Origin: an uncultured Fusicatenibacter sp.
GTDB taxonomy: Bacteria > Bacillota > Clostridia > Lachnospirales > Lachnospiraceae
Assembly: GCA_902493585.1 (NCBI GenBank)
Contig: CABUPZ010000047.1
Span: 1-19,060 of the forward strand
Reading direction: 5' to 3'
DNA: 19,060 bases
The notes under the pieces were generated by a model. It was given only the letters and a program-made list of their open reading frames with translations. It had not been told where the DNA came from and did no database searches. The position numbers and the translations under genes are program-made. This document shows positions 1 through 8,487 of the stretch, in pieces (the stretch's first letter is position 1; each line of letters opens with the position of its first letter).

Positions 1-2649
1 ATAAATATAGACGAACTGACACCCATGATGCAGAAATACATGGAGACAAAGCAGGAATACAAAGATTGCATTCTGTTTTACCGTCTGGGTGATTTTTATG
101 AAATGTTTTTCGATGATGCGGTCCTGGTGTCCAGGGAACTGGAACTGACGCTGACCGGAAAAGACTGCGGTCTGGAGGAACGGGCGCCCATGTGCGGGAT
201 CCCCTACCATGCGGCGGATACGTATATTAACCGTCTGGTGGAGAAAGGTTACAAAGTTGCGATCTGTGAGCAGATGGAGGACCCGAAACAGGCAAAAGGG
301 ATCGTAAAACGTGAAGTCATCCGCGTGGTGACGCCGGGTACTACATTAAGCGCCCAGAGTCTGGATGAGTCCAAGAACAATTACATTATGTGCATTGTCT
401 GCGTGGATGATACCTTTGGCGTTTCCATCGCGGATATCACCACGGGAGAATGCATGGTGACGGAGCTGGACAAAGAGAGAAAGCTCCTGGATGAGATCAA
501 TAAATTCATGCCGGCAGAGATCATCTGCAATCAGGCGTTTCTCGTCTGCGGCATTGATTCCGGAGATCTGCGGGAACGGCTTGGCATCTGTATCAATCCG
601 CTGGACGACTGGTATTTTGACGACGATCTGTGCCGTCGGATCCTGATGCAGCATTTCCATACCTCTGCCATTGAGGGGCTTGGGATCGGGGATTACGAAA
701 GCGGTACGATCGCGGCGGGCGCACTGTTTCAGTATCTGTATGAGACACAGAAATCGGATATGGCGCATATGACGTCGCTGACCCCGTATGTGACGGACCG
801 TTTTATGCTGATCGACAGCTCCAGCCGCCGGAACCTGGAATTGGTGGAGACTCTGCGGGAGAAGCAGAAAAGAGGCTCTCTTTTGTGGGTCCTGGACAAA
901 ACGAAAACAGCGATGGGCGCACGGCTTCTGAGAAGTTATGTGGAGCAGCCGCTGATCGATGCCGGGGAGATCAATCTCCGGCTGGAAGCGGTGGAAGCCC
1001 TTGGAGATCAGGCGATGATCCGGGATGAGATCCGGGAATATCTCCAGCCGGTCTATGACCTGGAGCGTCTGATCAGCCGGATCAGCTACCAGTCGGCGAA
1101 TCCAAGAGATCTGATCGCCTTCAAGACTTCACTGGAGATGCTTCCGTTTTTGAAGCAGCTGCTGAACTCTTTTCCTGAGGGGCTGCTCCATGAGATCAAT
1201 GAAGAACTGGATGATCTGTCGGATCTTCATGATCTGATCGATGCGGCAATCATGGACGAGCCTCCTTTTGCCATGAAGGAAGGCGGCATCATCAAAGACG
1301 GATACAACGAGACCGTGGACAATTACCGGAATGCCAAAAAAGAGGGCAAACAGTGGCTCAGTGAACTGGAGGCCAGCGAGAGGGAAAAAACAGGAATCCG
1401 TACATTGAAGATCAAGTATAACAAAGTATTCGGATATTATATTGAGGTGACCAACAGCTTCAAGGATCAGGTGCCGGACTATTACACCCGGAAACAGACC
1501 CTTGCCAATGCAGAGCGCTTTATCACCCCGCGGCTGAAGGAACTGGAAGATATGATCCTCGGGGCGGAAGACCGGCTGTATGCACTGGAATATGAGTTGT
1601 ACTGCAATGTCAGGGATGCGATTGCCAAAGAAGTGTCCAGGATCCAGAAGTCAGCCCATGCCATCGCGAAGCTGGACGTGTTTGCCTCTCTCTCTTATGT
1701 GGCACAGCGCAATCATTATGTGCGGCCGAAGGTGAACGCGAAAGGAAAGATCGATATCAAAGACGGCCGTCATCCGGTGGTGGAACAGATGATCCCCAAT
1801 GATATGTTCATTGCCAATGATACGTTTCTGGACAATGGGGAACATCGGGTGTCCATCATTACAGGGCCGAATATGGCCGGAAAATCAACCTATATGCGTC
1901 AGACGGCGCTGATCGTGCTGATGGCGCAGATCGGGTCTTTTGTGCCCGCCAAGGAGGCAAACATCGGAATCTGCGACAGGATCTTTACCAGAGTCGGGGC
2001 ATCCGATGATCTTGCCAGCGGACAGAGTACGTTTATGGTGGAGATGACGGAGGTTGCCAATATCCTGCGGAACGCCACTTCCAGCAGTCTTCTGATCCTG
2101 GATGAGATTGGAAGGGGAACCAGCACGTTTGACGGCCTTGCCATTGCCTGGGCGGTGACCGAGCATGTGGCAAATCCGAAGCTCCTGGGAGCGAAAACTC
2201 TGTTTGCGACCCATTACCATGAGCTGACGGAGCTGGAAGGCAAGCTGCCGGGCGTCCACAATTACTGTATTGCCGTCAAGGAAAAAGGGGACGACATTGT
2301 TTTCCTGAGAAAGATCGTCAAGGGCGGCGCAGACAAGAGTTACGGCATCCAGGTTGCCCGGCTGGCAGGAGTGCCGGAATCCATCCTGAAGCGTGCGAAA
2401 GAGCTGGTGGAACAGCTCAGCGACGCGGACATCACAGCGGCAGTCAAGGATCTGGCGGGAACAGGAAAAGGAAAATCTTCCGCCGTCACCTATGATGAGC
2501 TGGATGTACAGCAGATGTCACTGTTTGATACGGTGCAGGACGACTCGATCATCGAGGAAATCCGGGAACTGGATATTACAAACCTTACACCGATGGATGC
2601 ACTGAATACGCTGTACCGTCTGCAGAACAAGATCAGAAACCGGTGGTAA
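1..2649 (+). CDS. mutS: DNA mismatch repair protein MutS (5' end just off the window)
   Basis: MutS recognises mismatches and small loops in newly replicated DNA and, in an ATP-dependent sliding-clamp state, recruits MutL. The frame is already open at base 1, with eight codons (INIDELTP) before the first ATG at 25. Relatives begin with a few residues followed by a similar ELTPMM stretch, so only a few codons are missing. Numbering from the ATG at 25: the mismatch-reading F-x-E motif is F24-Y25-E26 in GDFYEMF; Walker A GPNMAGKS is 614-621; the Walker B acidic pair is D693-E694 in LILDEIGRGT; the ATHYHEL switch is near 728-734. The tail carries QMSLF (from residue 830, bases 2512-2526), which fits the sliding-clamp-binding consensus QxxLF. 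The length of about 880 residues is normal for the family. A 95-base gap separates it from mutL. Confidence 0.97.
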   Translation: MNIDELTPMMQKYMETKQEYKDCILFYRLGDFYEMFFDDAVLVSRELELTLTGKDCGLEERAPMCGIPYHAADTYINRLVEKGYKVAICEQMEDPKQAKGIVKREVIRVVTPGTTLSAQSLDESKNNYIMCIVCVDDTFGVSIADITTGECMVTELDKERKLLDEINKFMPAEIICNQAFLVCGIDSGDLRERLGICINPLDDWYFDDDLCRRILMQHFHTSAIEGLGIGDYESGTIAAGALFQYLYETQKSDMAHMTSLTPYVTDRFMLIDSSSRRNLELVETLREKQKRGSLLWVLDKTKTAMGARLLRSYVEQPLIDAGEINLRLEAVEALGDQAMIRDEIREYLQPVYDLERLISRISYQSANPRDLIAFKTSLEMLPFLKQLLNSFPEGLLHEINEELDDLSDLHDLIDAAIMDEPPFAMKEGGIIKDGYNETVDNYRNAKKEGKQWLSELEASEREKTGIRTLKIKYNKVFGYYIEVTNSFKDQVPDYYTRKQTLANAERFITPRLKELEDMILGAEDRLYALEYELYCNVRDAIAKEVSRIQKSAHAIAKLDVFASLSYVAQRNHYVRPKVNAKGKIDIKDGRHPVVEQMIPNDMFIANDTFLDNGEHRVSIITGPNMAGKSTYMRQTALIVLMAQIGSFVPAKEANIGICDRIFTRVGASDDLASGQSTFMVEMTEVANILRNATSSSLLILDEIGRGTSTFDGLAIAWAVTEHVANPKLLGAKTLFATHYHELTELEGKLPGVHNYCIAVKEKGDDIVFLRKIVKGGADKSYGIQVARLAGVPESILKRAKELVEQLSDADITAAVKDLAGTGKGKSSAVTYDELDVQQMSLFDTVQDDSIIEEIRELDITNLTPMDALNTLYRLQNKIRNRW

Positions 2650-2682
2650 GAAGCAGGTGAGATTTCTGGAACCGGAGGTATT

Positions 2683-2748
2683 TTGCCCCTACGGTCACCG
2701 AAGATTCTGCCTGCGGCAGTTTCAGAGAAAGGCTGGCAGGAATTATGA
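2683..2748 (+). other. candidate 21-codon leader ORF in the mutS-mutL gap
   Basis: The gap between mutS and mutL contains a GGAGG at 2674-2678, followed four bases later by a TTG at 2683. The frame from that TTG runs 21 codons (beginning MPLRSPKILP) and stops with TGA at 2746-2748. That stop overlaps the mutL ATG (2745-2747) in an ATGA arrangement, as expected for translational coupling. There is no homology evidence, the Shine-Dalgarno spacing is tight, and so short an ORF can arise by chance. The call is tentative. Confidence 0.2.
2707..2719 (+). other. small GC-rich hairpin upstream of mutL
   Basis: CTGCC (2707-2711) and GGCAG (2715-2719) form a five-pair stem around a TGC triloop, followed by only TTT. 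It lies inside the candidate leader ORF and 25 bases before the mutL start. It is too small, and its T run too short, for a convincing terminator. It may be a weak pause site or mean nothing. Confidence 0.25.
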
Positions 2749-4988
2749 TACAGAAAATTGAAGTACTGGACCAGACGACGATCGATAAGATCGCGGCCGG
2801 AGAAGTCGTCGAGCGTCCGGCATCTGTGGTAAAGGAGCTGGCGGAAAACGCCCTGGACGCCAACGCAACGGCGATCACCGTGGAGATCAAAGATGGAGGA
2901 ATCAGCCTGATCCGAATCACGGACAATGGTTCCGGAATCCCGGCGGATCAGGTGCGCACGGCTTTTCTGCGCCATGCCACAAGCAAGCTCCGGACGGTGG
3001 AGGAACTGACAGGCATCGCATCCCTGGGCTTTCGGGGAGAGGCGCTTTCCAGTATTGCGGCTGTGGCACAGATTGAGATGATCACAAAAGTACCGGATGT
3101 CCTCCAGGGCGTCCGGTATCTGATCGAGGGCGGAAAGGAAAAACTGTTCGAGGAGATCGGTGCGCCGGAAGGGACGACGTTTATCGTCAAAAACCTGTTT
3201 TACAACACACCGGCCCGAAAAAAGTTCCTGCGGACGCCCACATCGGAGGCCAATGCGGTGGGGACTGTGGTGGAGCAGCTTGCGCTTTCCCATCCGGAAG
3301 TGTCTTTTAAATATATGGTCAATCATCAGATAAAGCTGCATACCAGCGGCAACCGGAATATCCGCGAGCTGGTCTACAACATTTATGGAAGAGACATTGC
3401 CCGGGAACTGATCGAGATCCAGGGGGAAAGTGAACTGATGAAGATTTCCGGCTTTATCGGAAAGCCGGTGGTTTCCCGTGGAAACCGGAACTTTGAAAAT
3501 TATTACGTCAATCACAGATATGTGAAGAGCAAGCTGCTGGCGAAGGCCATTGAGGATGGATACCATACCGCGATGATGCAGCATAAATATCCGTTCACTC
3601 TCCTTTATCTGGAGATGGATGGGGCGGCGGTGGATGTGAATGTGCACCCAACCAAAATGGAACTGAGATTTTCCCGGCAGGAAGAGATCTATCACCAGCT
3701 GCTGGAAACCATCAGCAGAACACTGGCGGGGGAAGAACAGGTGGTACAGGTTTCTTTTGACCGTCAGGAAAAGAAAAAAGAGCACCCGCAGAAGGAAGCT
3801 CTTTCCGCACCGGAACCTTTTGAACACCGGAGGATGCAGCAGGTCAGCGGCCGTCCGTCCGCATTTGGAAGCGAAAACCGCAGGATGCCCATTTATCCGC
3901 CAGTGAGAGACACGGCGCCCCGGGCGGTGGCGGAAAAGAACAGCTATCTGACCCGCGAAGAGTCCGCGCTGTTCGATCTGCCTGCGAAGCCCGGTTCCGG
4001 AGAGAACGTTTCGGATCAAAAGAAATCTTTGGATCCGGAAGCGGCAACCAACGCTGTGCCGGATCTTTCAACGGATCTGCAGAAGGGAACCGGCAGCGGG
4101 ATTGAGCCAGCAGCCGGATCACAGCAGCAGGACAGCGGTGTGTCTGAACACTTGGGTAATCCCAAATTGGACAGCGGAAGTGCGCCTGGGCAGGAGGTTC
4201 GTCCGCAGCCGGAAGGCGGTGTCATGTCCGGTCAGCCAAACACATGGAAGCAGGAAACTGCTGCTATGTCTGAAGCTCCGGCTGAGCCGCAACAGGAGAC
4301 TCGCACTGTGTCAGAGACGGCGGTCGAACCGCAGGAGGAAATCAGCAAAGATCCCGGACAGAAAGCAGAGCAGCTTCAGCTGTTTCAGGATCCGCTGCTG
4401 TCGGAGCAGGCCAGACGTCATCACAAGATTATCGGGCAGGTGTTCGATACGTTCTGGTTGGTGCAGTATCAGGACAACCTGTATATCATCGATCAGCACG
4501 CGGCGCATGAAAAGGTACTGTTTGAGCGCATGATGAAGAATTATCAGGAGAAGAATGTCCTGTCCCAGATGGTCAGCCCTCCGCTGATCGTAACACTGAC
4601 GGCCCAGGAGGCGGAGCTTCTGGAAAAGTACGAGGATATTTTTACAGGCTTCGGCTATGAGATCTCGCCTTTTGGCGGCAGGGAGTACGCGATCAACGCC
4701 GTGCCTCACAACCTGTACGGCATAGCGAGCCAGGATCTTTTTGTGGAAGTCCTGGATCATCTGGAGGAAGTCGGGGAGAAGCCGCTGGATATTATCACGG
4801 AAAAACTGGCGTCCATGTCCTGTAAGGCAGCGGTAAAGGGAAATCATGCATTGTCCTTCCAGGAGGTGGAGCGTCTGATCGACGAGCTTCTGACTCTGGA
4901 GGATCCTTACCATTGTCCCCATGGACGCCCGACGATCATTTCCATTTCCAGACAGGAGATGGAGAAGAAATTTAAACGGATTGTGTAG
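2745..4988 (+). CDS. mutL: DNA mismatch repair endonuclease MutL
   Basis: MutL links mismatch recognition by MutS to strand incision and removal. The ATG at 2745 follows GGCAGGA. The N-terminal GHKL ATPase is complete: the catalytic Glu and Mg-binding Asn correspond to E31 and N35 in KELAEN, followed by DNGSGI and GFRGEALSSI. The C-terminal part is the metal-dependent nicking type found where MutH is absent: DQHAAHE (583-589) with E594, CKAAVKG from residue 693, and CPHGRP (724-729). Between the halves lies a roughly 200-residue linker (about 335-555), rich in Gln, Glu, Pro and Ser with degenerate repeats such as SEAPAEPQQET and SETAVEPQEE. It ends with QLQLF (543-547), a possible clamp-binding pentapeptide. 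The 747-residue length is longer than the common 600-650, mainly because of this linker. Confidence 0.97.
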   Translation: MIQKIEVLDQTTIDKIAAGEVVERPASVVKELAENALDANATAITVEIKDGGISLIRITDNGSGIPADQVRTAFLRHATSKLRTVEELTGIASLGFRGEALSSIAAVAQIEMITKVPDVLQGVRYLIEGGKEKLFEEIGAPEGTTFIVKNLFYNTPARKKFLRTPTSEANAVGTVVEQLALSHPEVSFKYMVNHQIKLHTSGNRNIRELVYNIYGRDIARELIEIQGESELMKISGFIGKPVVSRGNRNFENYYVNHRYVKSKLLAKAIEDGYHTAMMQHKYPFTLLYLEMDGAAVDVNVHPTKMELRFSRQEEIYHQLLETISRTLAGEEQVVQVSFDRQEKKKEHPQKEALSAPEPFEHRRMQQVSGRPSAFGSENRRMPIYPPVRDTAPRAVAEKNSYLTREESALFDLPAKPGSGENVSDQKKSLDPEAATNAVPDLSTDLQKGTGSGIEPAAGSQQQDSGVSEHLGNPKLDSGSAPGQEVRPQPEGGVMSGQPNTWKQETAAMSEAPAEPQQETRTVSETAVEPQEEISKDPGQKAEQLQLFQDPLLSEQARRHHKIIGQVFDTFWLVQYQDNLYIIDQHAAHEKVLFERMMKNYQEKNVLSQMVSPPLIVTLTAQEAELLEKYEDIFTGFGYEISPFGGREYAINAVPHNLYGIASQDLFVEVLDHLEEVGEKPLDIITEKLASMSCKAAVKGNHALSFQEVERLIDELLTLEDPYHCPHGRPTIISISRQEMEKKFKRIV

Positions 4989-4997
4989 GTGAAGGAA

Positions 4998-5942
4998 TTG
5001 AAAAAGCCTTTGATCGTCCTGACCGGCCCGACGGCGGCAGGAAAAACTGAGTTGTCAATCGCCCTTGCAAAGAAGCTGAACGGAGCGATCATCTCCGCAG
5101 ATTCCATGCAGGTGTATAAATATATGAATATTGGTTCCGCCAAGATCCGCCCGGAGGAAATGCAGGGAGTCCGCCATTATCTGGTGGATGTCCTGGATCC
5201 CATGGAAGAATTCCATGTGGCGCGGTTCCAGCAGATGGCAAAGGAAGCGATGGATGAGATTTACCGTAACGGCCAGCTTCCGATCGTTGTCGGGGGAACT
5301 GGGTTTTATATCCAGGCGCTGCTGAAGGACATCGATTTTGACGAGAGCAGCGGCGAACTGCCCTGCAGAAAAGAACTGGAGGAAACGGCGCGAAGAGAAG
5401 GCGGAGCCGTTCTCTATGAGCGTCTGAAACAGGTGGATCCGGAATCAGCCGAGGCGATCCACCCCAATAATGTCAAACGCGTGATCCGGGCGCTGGAGTT
5501 TTATCAGGAGACCGGACAGCCGATCTCCCTTCACAATAAAGAGCAGAGGGAAAAACAGCCGCCCTATACGTACGCTTATTTCGTGCTGAATGATGACCGG
5601 GCAAGGCTGTATGAACGGATCGACCGGAGAGTGGACCGGATGGTGGAACAAGGGCTGGTGGAGGAAGTTCGCTGGCTGAAAGAGCACGGATATGACCGTA
5701 GCCTGGTGTCCATGCAGGGACTTGGTTACAAAGAGCTGTTTCCGTATCTGGACGGGACGTGCAGCCTGGAGGAAGCCGTGGAGATCATCAAACGGGATAC
5801 CCGCCATTTTGCCAAGCGGCAGATCACATGGTTCAAACGGGAACCGGATGTGATCTGGCTGAACCAGCAGGAATTCGGATATGACAAAGAGAAGATCCTG
5901 AACCGGATGCTGGAACTATGGGAAGAGAGGAAAAAATCATGA
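4998..5942 (+). CDS. miaA: tRNA dimethylallyltransferase MiaA
   Basis: MiaA transfers a dimethylallyl group to N6 of A37 in tRNAs that read UNN codons, the first step towards ms2i6A. The P-loop GPTAAGKT lies at residues 10-17. Other family blocks include DSMQVYKYMNIGSAK, VVGGTGFYIQ, NNVKRVIRALE, QGLGYKE and the C-terminal RHFAKRQITWFKRE. I prefer the TTG at 4998, because AGGTG (4987-4991) sits six bases upstream and the protein then begins MKKPLIVLTGPT, as in relatives. A GTG at 4989, directly abutting the mutL stop, is also in frame and would add three codons, but it lacks a suitably spaced Shine-Dalgarno. The gene is effectively continuous with mutL, and its stop overlaps the next gene. The length (about 314 residues) is typical. 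Confidence 0.95.
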   Translation: MKKPLIVLTGPTAAGKTELSIALAKKLNGAIISADSMQVYKYMNIGSAKIRPEEMQGVRHYLVDVLDPMEEFHVARFQQMAKEAMDEIYRNGQLPIVVGGTGFYIQALLKDIDFDESSGELPCRKELEETARREGGAVLYERLKQVDPESAEAIHPNNVKRVIRALEFYQETGQPISLHNKEQREKQPPYTYAYFVLNDDRARLYERIDRRVDRMVEQGLVEEVRWLKEHGYDRSLVSMQGLGYKELFPYLDGTCSLEEAVEIIKRDTRHFAKRQITWFKREPDVIWLNQQEFGYDKEKILNRMLELWEERKKS

Positions 5943-7225
5943 TAACAGAGAAAACGAAACTATATCAGGCACTTGGAATTTCCGAGCAGGTGCTTGCTTT
6001 TGGCACAGAGATCGAGAAGGAACTGAAAGAACGGTTCGCGCAGATCGATGAGGTCGCGGAATATAATCAGCTGAAGGTCATCCACGCAATGCAGAAATGT
6101 AAGGTCAGCGAAGCCTGCCTGTACTCAACGACGGGATATGGTTACAACGATCTGGGCCGTGATACTCTGGAGCAGGTGTATGCGGCATGTTTTGGCACGG
6201 AGGATGCGCTGGTGCGTCCACAGATTGCCTGCGGCACCCACGCCCTTGCCACCGCTCTGTCCGGAAACCTGCGGCCGGGAGATGAGTTGCTTTCTCCGGT
6301 GGGAAAACCGTATGACACCCTGGAGGAAGTGATCGGAATCCGCCCGTCCAACGGTTCTCTTGCCGAGTATGGCGTGACCTACCGGCAGGTGGACCTGAAA
6401 GAGGATGGTTCTTTTGATTACGAGGGAATCCGCGCCGCGATCAATGAGAAAACGCGTCTTGCGACCATCCAGCGTTCCAAGGGGTATCAGACCCGGCCGA
6501 CTCTGTCGGTCACCCGCATCGGTGAGCTGATCTCCTTTATCAAGAGCATTAAGCCGGATGTGATCTGTATGGTGGACAACTGCTACGGCGAGTTTGTGGA
6601 GATTCAGGAGCCGACCCAGGTGGGAGCCGATCTGATGGTGGGATCCCTGATCAAGAATCCCGGCGGCGGACTCGCTCCGGCAGGCGGGTATATTGTGGGA
6701 AAGAAAGAGTATGTGGAGAATGCGGCTTACCGGCTGTTGTCTCCGGGCCTTGGCAAAGAGGTGGGGGCGACCCTTGGCGTTAACCAGTCCTTCTATCAGG
6801 GATTCTTCCTGGCTCCGACGGTGACGGCAGGCGCGCTCAAAGGCGCTGTCTTTGCGGCGAATGTATATGAGCGTCTTGGTTATCCGGTGGTTCCCAACGG
6901 AACGGAAAGCCGTCATGATATCATCCAGGCAGTGACCCTCGGTTCCCCGGAGGCAGTGATCGCATTCTGTCAGGGAATCCAGGCAGCCGCCCCTGTGGAC
7001 AGTTTTGTTGCGCCGGAACCGTGGGCAATGCCGGGCTATGACAGCGACGTGATCATGGCGGCGGGAGCCTTTGTCCAGGGATCTTCCATCGAACTGAGTG
7101 CGGACGGACCGATCAAACTGCCTTACGCCGTATATTTCCAGGGAGGACTGACCTGGCAGCATGCGAAACTCGGAATTCTGATGAGCCTTCAGAAAATGGT
7201 GGATGCAGGCTGCGTGAAACTTTGA
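5939..7225 (+). CDS. PLP-dependent methionine gamma-lyase family protein ('aluminium resistance' family)
   Basis: This is a fold-type I PLP enzyme of the family annotated as methionine gamma-lyase-like or aluminium resistance protein (B. subtilis YnbB type). The substrate is not settled. The likely Schiff-base lysine is K239 in SLIKNPGGG. The Asp that would hold the PLP ring nitrogen is probably D213 in MVDNCYGEF. QIACGTHALATALSG fits the cofactor phosphate-binding segment. I chose the ATG at 5939: it has a purine-rich AGAGG at 5926-5930 with eight-base spacing and overlaps the miaA stop as ATGA, implying translational coupling. An in-frame ATG at 5918 lacks a Shine-Dalgarno. The resulting 428 residues suit the family. 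In B. subtilis the homologue lies a few genes after miaA and hfq; here no hfq intervenes. Reported roles in metal tolerance are weak evidence for function. Confidence 0.9.
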   Translation: MITEKTKLYQALGISEQVLAFGTEIEKELKERFAQIDEVAEYNQLKVIHAMQKCKVSEACLYSTTGYGYNDLGRDTLEQVYAACFGTEDALVRPQIACGTHALATALSGNLRPGDELLSPVGKPYDTLEEVIGIRPSNGSLAEYGVTYRQVDLKEDGSFDYEGIRAAINEKTRLATIQRSKGYQTRPTLSVTRIGELISFIKSIKPDVICMVDNCYGEFVEIQEPTQVGADLMVGSLIKNPGGGLAPAGGYIVGKKEYVENAAYRLLSPGLGKEVGATLGVNQSFYQGFFLAPTVTAGALKGAVFAANVYERLGYPVVPNGTESRHDIIQAVTLGSPEAVIAFCQGIQAAAPVDSFVAPEPWAMPGYDSDVIMAAGAFVQGSSIELSADGPIKLPYAVYFQGGLTWQHAKLGILMSLQKMVDAGCVKL

Positions 7226-7249
7226 ACAGACGCCGGCAGTAAGTAAGGC

Positions 7250-7291
7250 AACCGTTTCAGTGGCTGAACGGTTCCTGCGGCGGACAGGAGG
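7250..7291 (+). promoter_or_regulatory. hairpin pair ahead of the flavoprotein gene that overlaps its ribosome-binding site
   Basis: The 74-base gap after the lyase gene holds a clear inverted repeat. AACCGTT (7250-7256) pairs with AACGGTT (7267-7273), and CAG (7258-7260) with CTG (7264-7266), around a TGG loop with one bulged T. No T tract follows, so it is not a standard intrinsic terminator. Immediately after it, TTCCTG (7272-7277) can pair with CAGGAG (7285-7290), covering the AGGAGG (7286-7291) that serves the TTG start at 7300. The two full stems compete for bases 7272-7273. The pairings are read directly from the sequence; a regulatory role is inference. Confidence 0.4.
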
Positions 7292-7299
7292 AACAGATA

Positions 7300-8487
7300 T
7301 TGAATATAGTGATAGTCGGAGGCGGCGCGGCGGGGCTGACCGCGGCCATATTTGCAGCGGGACAGGGGCATACGGTAACAGTGCTGGAACAGAATGAAAA
7401 ACCGGGGAAGAAATTGCTTGCCACCGGGAACGGCCGCTGCAACCTGACCAACCTGGATCAGAAAAAAGAATGTTACAGAAGCTCCAGGCCGGAGAAAGCA
7501 GCAAGGATCCTGGAACAGTTTCCGGTTTCCTCTGTGATCTCCTTTTTCATGGAGCTTGGAATCTATACAAAAAACAGAGACGGATGGATCTATCCGAACA
7601 GCGGGCAGGCTTCGGCGGTGCTCGCGGTGCTTCTGATGGAAGCTCAGTACCGAAAAGTAAAGATGAAGACGCGGGAGACCGTGACCGCCATTACCCGCGA
7701 AACCGATGGATCCTATCTTGTGCATACCCGCGGATGGAAATATCCGGCGGACCGGGTGATCATCACCACAGGAAGTCCTGCGTCCGAAATCGCAGGTTCC
7801 AGTGCGGACGGCCTGCAGTTTGCCGATGAACTTGGAATCCGAAGTATCCCGTTTGCACCGGCGCTCTGTCCGCTGAAATGCAGCGGAGCGGAGTTTCAGA
7901 AATGGTCCGGTGTGCGTGCGGACGGCAGGGTGACCTTGTTCCTGGACGGAGTCCCTGTGGTTTCGGAAAGCGGGGAACTTCAGCTGACCAGCTATGGAAT
8001 CTCAGGAATTCCCGTGTTCCAGGTATCCCGCTACGCAGTGCGCGCGCTGGAAGAAGGAGCGCTTGTGGAGGCAGAACTGGATTTTTTCCCGGATATGGAG
8101 GAAGACGCATTCGCAGCTCTCTTGAACCACCGGATGATGAGCTGCACGTATAAAACCCAGGAAGAGCTTCTGATCGGCCTGCTGCCGGACAAGCTGATCC
8201 CTCTGGCACTCCGGGACGGCCGGGAACTGGATGTGATCGCCCACGCGGTCAAACATGTACGTTTGAAAGTGAAAGACAGCGCGGGATTTGAACGGGCGCA
8301 GGTCAGCTCCGGAGGCGTGGATCTGGCGGAGGTATCGGATCAGCTGGAATCCCTGCGTTATCCGGGCCTTTATTTTGCCGGCGAGGTGCTGGACGTCGAC
8401 GGCGCCTGCGGAGGCTATAACCTTCACTGGGCGTGGGTCACCGGAGCCATCGCCGGATTTTCTGCGGCAAAGGAGGAAGAGGAATGA
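7300..8487 (+). CDS. FAD-dependent oxidoreductase, HI0933/COG2081 family
   Basis: This is a flavoprotein of the HI0933 family, annotated variously as NAD(P)/FAD-dependent oxidoreductase or aminoacetone oxidase-like. The true reaction is unknown for most members. The start is a TTG with AGGAGG (7286-7291) eight bases upstream, giving MNIVIVGGGAAGLTAA with the dinucleotide-binding glycine motif at residues 7-12. The family hallmark TGNGRCNLTN begins at residue 42. Near the C terminus are SGGVDLAEVS and the FAD-contacting stretch GEVLDVDGACGGYN. The length, 395 residues, is typical. Its stop overlaps the start of the next flavoprotein gene by four bases (ATGA), so the two are probably made together. 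No membrane segment or signal peptide is seen, so the protein is likely cytoplasmic. Confidence 0.92.
   Translation: MNIVIVGGGAAGLTAAIFAAGQGHTVTVLEQNEKPGKKLLATGNGRCNLTNLDQKKECYRSSRPEKAARILEQFPVSSVISFFMELGIYTKNRDGWIYPNSGQASAVLAVLLMEAQYRKVKMKTRETVTAITRETDGSYLVHTRGWKYPADRVIITTGSPASEIAGSSADGLQFADELGIRSIPFAPALCPLKCSGAEFQKWSGVRADGRVTLFLDGVPVVSESGELQLTSYGISGIPVFQVSRYAVRALEEGALVEAELDFFPDMEEDAFAALLNHRMMSCTYKTQEELLIGLLPDKLIPLALRDGRELDVIAHAVKHVRLKVKDSAGFERAQVSSGGVDLAEVSDQLESLRYPGLYFAGEVLDVDGACGGYNLHWAWVTGAIAGFSAAKEEEE

Noticed and set aside
2490..4019. Long open frame of about 509 codons on the - strand across the mutS end and mutL
   Set aside because: It lies antisense to well-supported mutS and mutL, has no recognisable domain, and its composition (rich in Arg, His, Leu) is typical of a mirror frame of a GC-rich coding region.
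5918..5938. Upstream ATG for the PLP lyase
   Set aside because: It has no Shine-Dalgarno, while the ATG at 5939 has one and forms an ATGA overlap with the miaA stop.
6125..7504. 459-codon open frame on the - strand opposite the PLP lyase
   Set aside because: It is a shadow of the lyase gene: no start context, no domain, and full overlap with a gene carrying clear catalytic motifs.
8433..8483. Upstream start for the COG2509 flavoprotein
   Set aside because: It would overlap the previous gene by over 50 bases without a ribosome-binding site. The ATG at 8484 has AGGAGG and an ATGA overlap.
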